From NCBI GenBank assembly GCA_964354655.1, contig CAYHAL010000037.1:1-10311 (forward strand): 10,311 bases of DNA. Reading direction: 5' to 3'. The notes under the pieces were generated by a model. It searched no databases. It was not told the DNA's origin and was given only the letters and a program-made list of their open reading frames with translations. This DNA is from E44-bin46 sp964354655 (GTDB taxonomy: Bacteria > Chloroflexota > Dehalococcoidia > Dehalococcoidales > E44-bin46). Positions 1 to 6,376 of this stretch are shown here, piece after piece (positions within the stretch are counted from its first letter, which is position 1; the number at the start of each line of letters is the position of its first letter). Position numbers and translations under genes: made by a program.

Positions 1-2886
1 GCCGCAGGGGCAGGGGTCATTTCTGCCTACCTTCGTGCCGGCGACCTTTACCGGCTGCTTACTCGGTCTAGCCATGCCCCGGGAGGCAACCTGAGCCATC
101 GGGGATGGGGGTGGTTGGGGGGCTTCCTTCTTGACAATGCTCACATGGTATATGGTATGGGCGACATCATGCCGGATGGTGGACAGTAAAATCTGAAACC
201 GCTCATATCCTATATTCTTATAGGCATCTTCCGCTTTTACCTGCTGCAAAGTCTGCCACCTTGCCTGATCACGCATTTCCTCCATTATAGTTAAATGCTC
301 CACCCACAGGTTGTCTATGTGGTGAAGCATCACTCGCTTCTCTACCTCCCTCATAATATCTGACCCGATCTCTTTCTCCCGCTGCTCATAAACAGCCTCC
401 GCCAGCTCAATAAGCCTGGCTTCAATCTGCTCCGGCTTGAGCTGGGAAAGGGCATCGGCATTGATGTCTGGAGGCAAGGGGAAAATAGTGCCGACTCCAG
501 CAATTAAACCTTCCAGGTCCCAGTCAATACCATGCTCATCACGAATGTGGGTGGCGACCACATTTTGTATTTCCTCTCTAATCATGGACAGGATGTTTGA
601 CTTAAGGTCGGCACCGCTTAAGAGCTTCCTTCGCTCACCATAAACAAGCTCACGCTGCTGATTGACCACATCGTCATATTCAACAAGGTGTTTGCGGATA
701 TCAAAGTGATAGCCTTCAACCCGAACCTGGGCATCTGTAATTGCCCGGTTAATCAATCTATTCTCAATCGGGGTATCCTCATCCATACCCGCCCACTCCA
801 TCAAGCCCTTAATTCGGTCACCGCCAAAGCGCTTCATAATGTCGTCCTCCAAAGAGATGTAAAACCGGGAGCTTCCAGGGTCGCCCTGCCGCCCAGACCT
901 CCCCCTGAGCTGGTTATCAATCCGCCGGGCTTCATGGCGCTCGGTGCCCAAGACATGAAGCCCACCAAGCTCAACTATCCGGTTATGCCTCCCCTGCCAT
1001 TCCTCCCACTCGGACTTATTTTCCTTGGGCGGTTCCTTCCCCCCAAGTATGATATCAACACCCCTTCCTGCCATATTGGTGGCGACGGTTACCGTCCCCG
1101 GCTGCCCAGCCTGGGCAATGATTCCTGCCTCTTTCGTATGCTCCTTGGCATTAAGCACCTGATGGGGTATCCCTTTCCGCTTCAAAAAATCACTCAGGTA
1201 TTCCGATTTCTCAATAGACACCGTGCCGACGAGCACCGGTCGGCCTTCATTATGAAGCTGCTCAATCTCACGAACTGCTGCCTTGAATTTAGTCTCCTCA
1301 TCCTTGTAAATCCGGTCGGGGTGGTCCTCACGAATCATTGGCAGGTTTGTCGGGATGACTACCACATCAAGTTTATATATCTTGTGGAACTCCTCAGCCT
1401 CAGTAGCCGCCGTGCCGGTCATCCCGGCCAGCTTTTTATACATGCGGAAGTAATTCTGGATGGTAATGGTGGCAAAGGTTCGGGTTTCCCGCTGAACCTT
1501 GACGCGCTCCTTGGCTTCTATCGCCTGATGCAGCCCTTCGGAGTAGCGGCGGCCAAGCATTCGCCTTCCAGTGAACTCATCAATGATAACCACTTCTTTT
1601 GTATCTTTATCAACCACATACTCTTTGTCCCGCTGGTACCATGCGTGGGCAGCCATCGACTTGCGGAAGATAGATTGGATATCGTTGCGCCTCTTTGCTT
1701 CTTCAGGTGTCAGGCCCTCCCAGCCGCCGAAGAAGTCGTCCACCCTCATCCTGAAAGCTCTAGCCAGCTGTTCTTGTCCCCGCGCTGTCTCCTTAACCTC
1801 GTGGGTCTTCTCGTAGGCAAAGTAGTCGTATTGTTCCTCGAGTGCAGCGGCTTCTTCCTTCTCCTCGGCTGTAATCGGCTCGTGCGGCAGCACCTTCATC
1901 TTCATGCGACTCACGACGGCGTTGATGGTGGCATACAACTCTCCTGCTTCCTCTGCCTGGCCGCTGATAATAAGCGGGGTGCGTGCTTCATCAATAAGCA
2001 GGTTGTCTACCTCATCAACGATGGCATAATTAAGCTCTCCCTGTACACACCGGGACAGGTCAACGACCATATTGTCACGCAAGTAGTCAAAGCCGAACTC
2101 GCTAGAGGTGCCGTAGGTAATATCAGCCTGATAAGCCTCACGGCGGGAGATGGTGCGAAAATGGCGCCAGGGGTCATATTCATTGCCTGAGTCGTAGGTC
2201 GGGTCATAAAGGCGGGAGGGGGTATATTCATCACGGGTCTGCTGAGGATAAATGCTGGCGACACTTACCCCCAGGGCATGATAGATAGGTCCCATCCAGT
2301 AGGGGTCTCGCCGTGCCAGGTAATCGTTAACCGTAGCCAGATGGCAACCCTGACCGATAAGTGAGTTCAGGTAGAGGGGAAGGGTGGCAACCAGGGTTTT
2401 ACCCTCACCAGTCTTCATCTCGGCAATCCTGCCCTGGTGAAGGACAATACCTCCCATCAACTGGACATCAAAGTGGCGCTGACCAATAGTCCGCTTAGCC
2501 GCTTCACGAACGGCGGCAAAAGCCTCAGGGAGAAGGCCACTTAAAGCCTTTTCCTCTTCTTCACGAAGCTCTTTCTCTATTTGGGCTACTCTGCCTTGGA
2601 GATGTCGGCACTCAGTGCCAGCATCTTCCTTCTCTAACTCTTGCTGTGCCTTAGCTGACCGCTGTTTAGCTTCCTCTAGCTCACGGCGTGTTTCAGTCAA
2701 TCGCTGTCTGATATCAGCAGTAGCTTCAGCCAATCGAGCCTTGAACTCATCGGTCTTGGCACGAAGCTCATCATCACTGAGTTTCTCAAATTCAGGCTCC
2801 AGCTCATTTATCTTGTCTACCGTCGAATCTAATCGCTTTAGCTGCTTCTCATTAGAATCCAGTAGACCACCCAGCAATTTAACCAT
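1..2886 (-). CDS. secA: Preprotein translocase subunit SecA (3' end cut by window edge)
   Basis: SecA is the ATPase motor that pushes unfolded secretory proteins through the SecYEG channel. The frame is open for 962 residues with no stop. Visible marks are Walker A TGEGKT (about 159-164), the DEAD-type box VDEVD (290-294) followed by IDEARTPLIISG, KLAGMTGTA (485-493), TNMAGRGVDI (603-612) and the helicase motif RGRSGRQGDPGSSRF (661-675). The helical scaffold follows, and the window ends inside the zinc-binding SEC-C motif GRNDPCPCG (954-962), so only about ten residues should be missing. Two insertions lie in the first nucleotide-binding region: a charged, probably coiled-coil stretch at about 56-115 and a segment at about 221-246. 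The two-helix-finger region (866-900) departs from the usual family sequence. The ATG at 2886 follows a purine-rich GAGAGGGAAG site and overlaps the upstream gene's stop by one base (TAATG), which suggests translational coupling. Confidence 0.97.
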   Translation of the reverse strand, partial: MVKLLGGLLDSNEKQLKRLDSTVDKINELEPEFEKLSDDELRAKTDEFKARLAEATADIRQRLTETRRELEEAKQRSAKAQQELEKEDAGTECRHLQGRVAQIEKELREEEEKALSGLLPEAFAAVREAAKRTIGQRHFDVQLMGGIVLHQGRIAEMKTGEGKTLVATLPLYLNSLIGQGCHLATVNDYLARRDPYWMGPIYHALGVSVASIYPQQTRDEYTPSRLYDPTYDSGNEYDPWRHFRTISRREAYQADITYGTSSEFGFDYLRDNMVVDLSRCVQGELNYAIVDEVDNLLIDEARTPLIISGQAEEAGELYATINAVVSRMKMKVLPHEPITAEEKEEAAALEEQYDYFAYEKTHEVKETARGQEQLARAFRMRVDDFFGGWEGLTPEEAKRRNDIQSIFRKSMAAHAWYQRDKEYVVDKDTKEVVIIDEFTGRRMLGRRYSEGLHQAIEAKERVKVQRETRTFATITIQNYFRMYKKLAGMTGTAATEAEEFHKIYKLDVVVIPTNLPMIREDHPDRIYKDEETKFKAAVREIEQLHNEGRPVLVGTVSIEKSEYLSDFLKRKGIPHQVLNAKEHTKEAGIIAQAGQPGTVTVATNMAGRGVDIILGGKEPPKENKSEWEEWQGRHNRIVELGGLHVLGTERHEARRIDNQLRGRSGRQGDPGSSRFYISLEDDIMKRFGGDRIKGLMEWAGMDEDTPIENRLINRAITDAQVRVEGYHFDIRKHLVEYDDVVNQQRELVYGERRKLLSGADLKSNILSMIREEIQNVVATHIRDEHGIDWDLEGLIAGVGTIFPLPPDINADALSQLKPEQIEARLIELAEAVYEQREKEIGSDIMREVEKRVMLHHIDNLWVEHLTIMEEMRDQARWQTLQQVKAEDAYKNIGYERFQILLSTIRHDVAHTIYHVSIVKKEAPQPPPSPMAQVASRGMARPSKQPVKVAGTKVGRNDPCPCG

Positions 2887-3110
2887 TATTCTTCCCTCTC
2901 AATTAGCCTCCTCGCCTCCTCCGCCATTGATTCCCAGACCATGATTTTGACTTCGCCCAGTCCATCCACACTAAGACCATAAATGGTGCGGGCAGCATCA
3001 CCCTTCAAGAAGCAAGGTATTCCATAACTCTCAAGCAAGCCCTTAATAACCTGGGCTTCTATTTCACCGTTTGCCCGATATACCTCTATCATCTTCTCGC
3101 TATTGCTCAA
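2886..3110 (-). CDS. Small DUF2007 / putative signal-transducing-protein family member
   Basis: This 74-residue protein starts at TTG. The pattern of an N-terminal EVYRANGEIEAQVIKGLLES helix region, then YGIPCFL, then a strand GLGEVKIMVW and a final helix EEARRLIEREE fits the DUF2007 family (PF09413, 'putative prokaryotic signal transducing protein'), a ferredoxin-like small fold whose function is not established. There is no signal peptide or membrane segment, so it should be cytoplasmic. The TTG at 3110 is preferred because a strong TAGGAG site lies 6 nt upstream. The only nearby in-frame ATG (3092, residue 7) has a poor, crowded site. The gene overlaps the end of prs by 11 nt and shares one base with the secA start, so it is embedded in that operon. 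Family assignment is from remembered sequence pattern; the role is unknown. Confidence 0.85.
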   Translation of the reverse strand: MSNSEKMIEVYRANGEIEAQVIKGLLESYGIPCFLKGDAARTIYGLSVDGLGEVKIMVWESMAEEARRLIEREE

Positions 3111-4041
3111 ACATAGCTCCTATAGATTGTCCGGTATGAATACGGTGGATGGCTTCACCCAGTAGTGGCGCAATAGATAAAACCGTAATCTTGTCTACCT
3201 TCTTATTACCGGTGACAGGGATGGTATCGGTAACCACTACCTCTTTCACCGGACATGAGGCTATCCTCTGGATAGCTGAACCGGAGAATACCGGGTGGGT
3301 ACAGCAGGCATATACTTTTTTCACCCCGCGCTCCATCAGGGTAGAGACAACACCAACCAGGGAGCTGGCAGTATCTATTTCGTCATCTACAGTAAGCGCC
3401 ACCCTGCCTTCCACCTCACCAATCACATTCAGCGTCTCAGTCTGGTCAACATTGCCTACCCGCCTCTTTTCTATAATAGCCAGGGGGGCATTAAGCTTAG
3501 CCGCCAGGTCTCGTGCCCGCTTGGAAATACCGATATCGGTGGCAACTACCACCAGGTCGTCAAAGCTCATCCCCTTAAAATAGTCACTCAGCAGGTAAAG
3601 GGCCGTCAGCTCATCAACCGGTATGTTAAAAAAGCCCTGAATCTGGGCGGCGTGCAAATCCACCGTCAGCAGGCGATTAGCCCCAGCCACGGTAAGCAGG
3701 TCAGCCACCAACCTTGCTGTTATCGGCACCCGGGGCTGGTCCTTCTTATCAGTGCGACCGTAGCCATAGTAAGGGACTACAGCGGTAATACGCTCGGCTG
3801 AGGCTCTCTTTAGGGCATCAAGCATAATCAATAGCTCAACCAGGCTCTTGTTGACCGGAGAGGAAAAGGGCTGAATAACAAAGGTATCCCGCTGGCGGAC
3901 GTTCTCCAGAATACGGACAAAGGTATTCTCATTGCTAAACTCAAAGACTTCACACTTACCCAATGGAATACTAAGGTAATCGGTAACTGCCTTGGCTAAA
4001 GCAGGGTGGGCATTGCCAGTAAATACTTTTATCTCGTCCAT
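3100..4041 (-). CDS. prs: Ribose-phosphate pyrophosphokinase (PRPP synthetase)
   Basis: The enzyme transfers pyrophosphate from ATP to ribose 5-phosphate to make PRPP, the precursor of purine, pyrimidine, histidine, tryptophan and NAD synthesis; it is cytosolic. The protein is 313 residues from the ATG at 4041, normal for the class I family. Marks include the ATP-binding stretch PYYGYGRTDKKDQPR (90-104), the metal-binding VDLHAAQIQGFF (127-138), the flexible-loop EKRRVGN (191-197) and the PRPP loop TVDDEIDTASS (217-227). The common SPD.GG stretch appears here as ATDIGIS (168-174), a mild deviation. A GTG three codons earlier (4050) would overlap the AGGGAG ribosome site, whereas the ATG at 4041 lies 8 nt after that site, so the ATG is preferred. 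The gene heads the prs-DUF2007-secA operon and has an extended -10 promoter at 4069-4077. Confidence 0.96.
   Translation of the reverse strand: MDEIKVFTGNAHPALAKAVTDYLSIPLGKCEVFEFSNENTFVRILENVRQRDTFVIQPFSSPVNKSLVELLIMLDALKRASAERITAVVPYYGYGRTDKKDQPRVPITARLVADLLTVAGANRLLTVDLHAAQIQGFFNIPVDELTALYLLSDYFKGMSFDDLVVVATDIGISKRARDLAAKLNAPLAIIEKRRVGNVDQTETLNVIGEVEGRVALTVDDEIDTASSLVGVVSTLMERGVKKVYACCTHPVFSGSAIQRIASCPVKEVVVTDTIPVTGNKKVDKITVLSIAPLLGEAIHRIHTGQSIGAMFEQ
3117..3122 (-). promoter_or_regulatory. Ribosome binding site that fixes the TTG start
   Basis: On the minus strand this reads TAGGAG and sits 6 nt before the TTG at 3110. It lies inside the last codons of prs, so ribosomes finishing prs pass directly over it. 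It supports the TTG over the later in-frame ATG at 3092. Confidence 0.7.
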
Positions 4042-4049
4042 TGAACTCA

Positions 4050-4055
4050 CTCCCT
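4050..4055 (-). promoter_or_regulatory. Ribosome binding site of prs
   Basis: Reads AGGGAG on the minus strand, 8 nt before the ATG at 4041. The alternative GTG start at 4050 overlaps this site and so is unlikely to be used. Confidence 0.6.
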
Positions 4056-4068
4056 ATCTGTTTTATTA

Positions 4069-4077
4069 ATTATACCA
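4069..4077 (-). promoter_or_regulatory. Extended -10 promoter for prs operon
   Basis: The minus strand reads TGGTATAAT, a consensus TATAAT box with an upstream TG, 27 nt before the prs ATG. No good TTGACA box is present. At a 17-bp spacer the -35 hexamer would be GTGAGG (4092-4097), which keeps only the TGA core and falls within the terminal bases of the repeat element. The extended -10 may compensate. Assigned from sequence only. Confidence 0.55.
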
Positions 4078-4089
4078 CTATTGATTGTT

Positions 4090-4390
4090 AACCTCACCCC
4101 CTTTATCCCCCTCTCCTTTGAAGGAGAGGGGGAAGAAACTTTAGAGAGGGGCTGACGCTCCTCTCTTTGACTCTCCGTGCCTGGGGTAGAGACTGGGGTG
4201 TTTAAGAGGGGCTACTTCTTTCAAGAAAAGTTCTTAGCATAGAATTTTTCATAAGGACAGCCTCTCCACAAATCAGTCCCCCTAGTTAGAGCTTGACCCA
4301 AAGGGGGAGTTTAAGAGAGGCGTTAGCCCCTCTAAAAATAAATCTTCCCCTTCCCCTTATCAAGGGGAAGGGGATAAAGGGGATAGGGTT
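4090..4390. repeat. Non-coding hairpin-rich element with long terminal inverted repeats (MITE-like)
   Basis: This 301-bp element begins AACCTCACCCCCTTTATCCC and ends as the near reverse complement, GGGATAAAGGGGATAGGGTT. The outer 85 or so bases on each side (about 4090-4175 and 4305-4390) are inverted copies of each other, estimated by eye at about three-quarters identical or better. The left arm has a perfect 12-bp stem CCCCCTCTCCTT (4107-4118 with 4121-4132) and a 10-bp stem with one mismatch (4143-4152 with 4157-4166). The right arm has a perfect 12-bp stem CCCCTTCCCCTT (4347-4358 with 4362-4373) and an 8-bp stem with one mismatch (4314-4321 with 4326-4333). The middle holds a partial module, TTTAAGAGGGGCTA near 4201. 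There is no open reading frame and no clear target-site duplication. With the glyA and prs flanks it fills the 360-bp intergenic gap. Confidence 0.8.
4334..4373 (-). terminator. Possible Rho-independent terminator of glyA, inside the repeat element
   Basis: Read leftward after the glyA stop, the transcript meets a perfect 12-bp GC-rich stem with a 3-nt loop (4347-4373), followed by AAGATTTATTTTT. The thymine-rich tail starts a few bases after the stem, so the fit is fair rather than perfect. If it works, it separates glyA from the prs operon. Confidence 0.45.
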
Positions 4391-4401
4391 ATTAAATAAT
4401 A

Positions 4402-5646
4402 TCAGTCGTCAATACCTGGCGTTGGGAAGCGTTGACATATCTGGCTGACCTCTTCGCTTACCTGGCGCTGAATATTACCATTACCAATATTGGTGATTAC
4501 CTTCACAATTAGCGAAGCAATTTGCTTCATCTCTTCACTGCCAAAGCCACGGGTGGTTACTGCTGGTGTGCCTAGCCTGATGCCGCTGGTTATTCGGGGC
4601 GGGCGGGGGTCAAAGGGAATAGCATTGCGATTGACCACAATGCCTGTCCTCCCTAAAGCCTCTTCAGCCTCCTTACCGGTAACCCCGGTATCAATGAGGT
4701 CTACCAGAATCAGGTGATTGTCAGTCCCACCTGATACCAAACGCAGCCTCAGTCTCTGAAGCTCGGTGGCTAGAACCAGGGCATTATTCAATACCGCACG
4801 TTGATATTCTACAAAGCTAGGCTGCATAGCTTCACAGAGCGCCACCGCTTTGGCAACGATGACATGCATCAGGGGGCCGCCCTGCATCTCGGGAAAGACT
4901 GCGGCATCAATTGATGACGCTAGCTGGCGCCGACACAAAATAAAACCACTCCTCGGACCACGCAGTGTCTTATGCATGGTTGAGGTTACCACGTCAGCAT
5001 AGGGCACAGGGGTAGGATGTAGACCCACCGCCACCATACCAGCGATATGAGCCATGTCAGCCATAAGCCTTGCCCCCACCAGGTCAGCAATATGCCGAAA
5101 ACGCTCAAAATCAATAATCCGGGGGTAAGAACTAGCCCCAGACACAATTAACTTAGGCTTATGCTTTAGGGTAAGCCTCTCTACCTCTTGATAATCAATT
5201 CTCTCTGTTTCCCGATTAAGCCCATAGGGTATGAAATTATACGACTTACCCGAGAAGCTCACCTTATCGCCATGGGTAAGATGACCACCATGACCCAGAC
5301 TCATACCCAAAACGGTATCACCGTAGTCAAGTAAGGCATAGTATGCCGCCATATTAGCCTGAGCCCCGCTATGTGGCTGGACATTAGCATGCTCAGCATG
5401 GAACAGCTCTTTAGTCCGCTGGATAGCCAAATTTTCTACTATGTCCATGTTCTCGCAGCCACCGTAGTAGCGCTGGTGAGGGTAACCCTCAGCGTATTTA
5501 TTAGTCAGAAACGAACCCTCAGCCTCAAGCACTGCCCGGCTAACATAGTTCTCGGAGGCGATAAGGTTTATTGTTTCACTCTGCCGCTTTCCCTCCATAT
5601 AAAGGACACGGCTAACTTCTGGGTCAGTTTGGCTTAAATAACTCAT
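4402..5646 (-). CDS. glyA: Serine hydroxymethyltransferase
   Basis: This PLP enzyme interconverts serine and glycine while loading a one-carbon unit on tetrahydrofolate, feeding purine, thymidylate and methionine synthesis; it is cytosolic. The 414 residues match the bacterial family length. Marks are LIASENYVS (28-36), NKYAEGYPHQRYYGG (49-63), the AQANMAAYYALL region after PHSG (91-94), ADMAHIAG (196-203) with the PLP-ring Asp197, and TSTMHKTLRGPRSG (221-234), in which Lys226 should carry the PLP Schiff base. The ATG at 5646 follows a GGGGAGGG site and is close to the predicted transcription start. It is divergent from the uracil-DNA glycosylase gene and followed by the repeat element. No missing active-site residue was seen. 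Confidence 0.97.
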   Translation of the reverse strand: MSYLSQTDPEVSRVLYMEGKRQSETINLIASENYVSRAVLEAEGSFLTNKYAEGYPHQRYYGGCENMDIVENLAIQRTKELFHAEHANVQPHSGAQANMAAYYALLDYGDTVLGMSLGHGGHLTHGDKVSFSGKSYNFIPYGLNRETERIDYQEVERLTLKHKPKLIVSGASSYPRIIDFERFRHIADLVGARLMADMAHIAGMVAVGLHPTPVPYADVVTSTMHKTLRGPRSGFILCRRQLASSIDAAVFPEMQGGPLMHVIVAKAVALCEAMQPSFVEYQRAVLNNALVLATELQRLRLRLVSGGTDNHLILVDLIDTGVTGKEAEEALGRTGIVVNRNAIPFDPRPPRITSGIRLGTPAVTTRGFGSEEMKQIASLIVKVITNIGNGNIQRQVSEEVSQICQRFPTPGIDD

Positions 5647-5664
5647 CTTTCCCTCCCCTGCCGA

Positions 5665-5693
5665 AGTCTACAACTGCGCCCATATACTGTCAA
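5665..5693 (-). promoter_or_regulatory. Promoter of glyA
   Basis: The minus strand carries a perfect TTGACA (5688-5693), a 17-bp spacer and TAGACT (5665-5670, four of six to consensus). The predicted start near 5658 would leave a leader of only about 12 nt, just enough for the ribosome site, so no leader riboswitch is expected. Confidence 0.65.
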
Positions 5694-5726
5694 CAACCTG
5701 ATAACAGAATGCTCTATCTAATCAAA

Positions 5727-5755
5727 TTGACTTGACATATTAACCATGCTATCAT
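5727..5755 (+). promoter_or_regulatory. Promoter of the uracil-DNA glycosylase gene
   Basis: TTGACT (5727-5732), a 17-bp spacer and TATCAT (5750-5755), each five of six to the sigma-70 consensus. The predicted start near 5762 gives a leader under 10 nt before the ATG at 5770. An overlapping TTGACA at 5732-5737 has no good -10 partner at 17 bp. Confidence 0.6.
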
Positions 5756-5769
5756 AAACACAAGGGTAG

Positions 5770-6372
5770 ATGTCAGGGTTGAGCGAGCTTTATAAGGAAA
5801 TTGCCCTCTGCCAGCAGTGTGAAATAGCTAAATACCGAACCAAAGTAGTACCCGGTGAGGGGGCAGAGGATGCTGATATCATGTTTATTGGCGAGGCACC
5901 GGGTTGGCACGAAGACCAACAGGGTCGTCCCTTTGTTGGGCCAGCAGGATTATTCCTAGACCAGTTACTGGCTTCTATTAATTTGAAACGTGAGCAGGTC
6001 TACATCGCCAATGTGATTAAGTGCCGTCCGCAGGGCAACCGCGATCCCTTACCCATAGAAATACATAACTGCCGTAAGTGGCTAGAACGCCAGATTGAGT
6101 TAATTCACCCCAAGATGATTGTAACCCTGGGGCGATACTCCATGGCAATGTTTTTCCCCGGTAAGAGCATAAGCAAAATTCATGGCACAGCTCAAAAGCA
6201 GGACAATGTCATCTATTATGCCATGTATCATCCAGCAGCTGCCCTTCACCAGCAGGGTTTACGCCGAGCGATAGAAGAGGATATGCTTAAGATTCCATCA
6301 CTCCTAGCCCAGGCAGAAATTATGACCAAAGTCGAGCCACAACCACAGCAATTAACCATGTTTGAGGATTGA
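5770..6372 (+). CDS. Family 4 uracil-DNA glycosylase (4Fe-4S type)
   Basis: This cytosolic enzyme removes uracil from DNA to start base excision repair. The 200 residues show the family 4 signature (once annotated as SPO1 DNA polymerase-related): motif 1 GEAPGWHEDQQGRPFVGPAG (41-60), the active-site-proximal NVIKCRPQGNRDP (81-93) and motif 2 MYHPAA (152-157). Four cysteines placed as iron-sulfur ligands are Cys14 and Cys17 (CQQC), Cys85 and Cys101. The C-terminal tail after about residue 185 ends PQQLTMFED, which contains QLTMF, similar to bacterial sliding-clamp-binding pentapeptides. The ATG at 5770 has an AAGGG only 3 nt upstream, so initiation from a nearly leaderless transcript is possible. 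The next gene begins 4 bp after the stop, so the two are probably co-transcribed. Confidence 0.93.
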   Translation: MSGLSELYKEIALCQQCEIAKYRTKVVPGEGAEDADIMFIGEAPGWHEDQQGRPFVGPAGLFLDQLLASINLKREQVYIANVIKCRPQGNRDPLPIEIHNCRKWLERQIELIHPKMIVTLGRYSMAMFFPGKSISKIHGTAQKQDNVIYYAMYHPAAALHQQGLRRAIEEDMLKIPSLLAQAEIMTKVEPQPQQLTMFED

Positions 6373-6376
6373 AATT

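Noticed and set aside
688..2190. A 500-codon open frame on the plus strand opposite secA
   Set aside because: It is fully antisense to an intact SecA frame, its product shows no recognisable motifs, and no ribosome site or promoter supports it. It is a by-product of secA codon usage.
4041..4050. GTG start for prs three codons upstream
   Set aside because: The GTG overlaps the AGGGAG ribosome site; the ATG at 4041 has correct 8-nt spacing.
4090..4390. CRISPR array
   Set aside because: The repeats are inverted arms and hairpins, not evenly spaced direct repeats with unique spacers.
5647..5700. Riboswitch leader for glyA
   Set aside because: The predicted transcript start leaves only about 12 nt before the ATG, too short for an aptamer.
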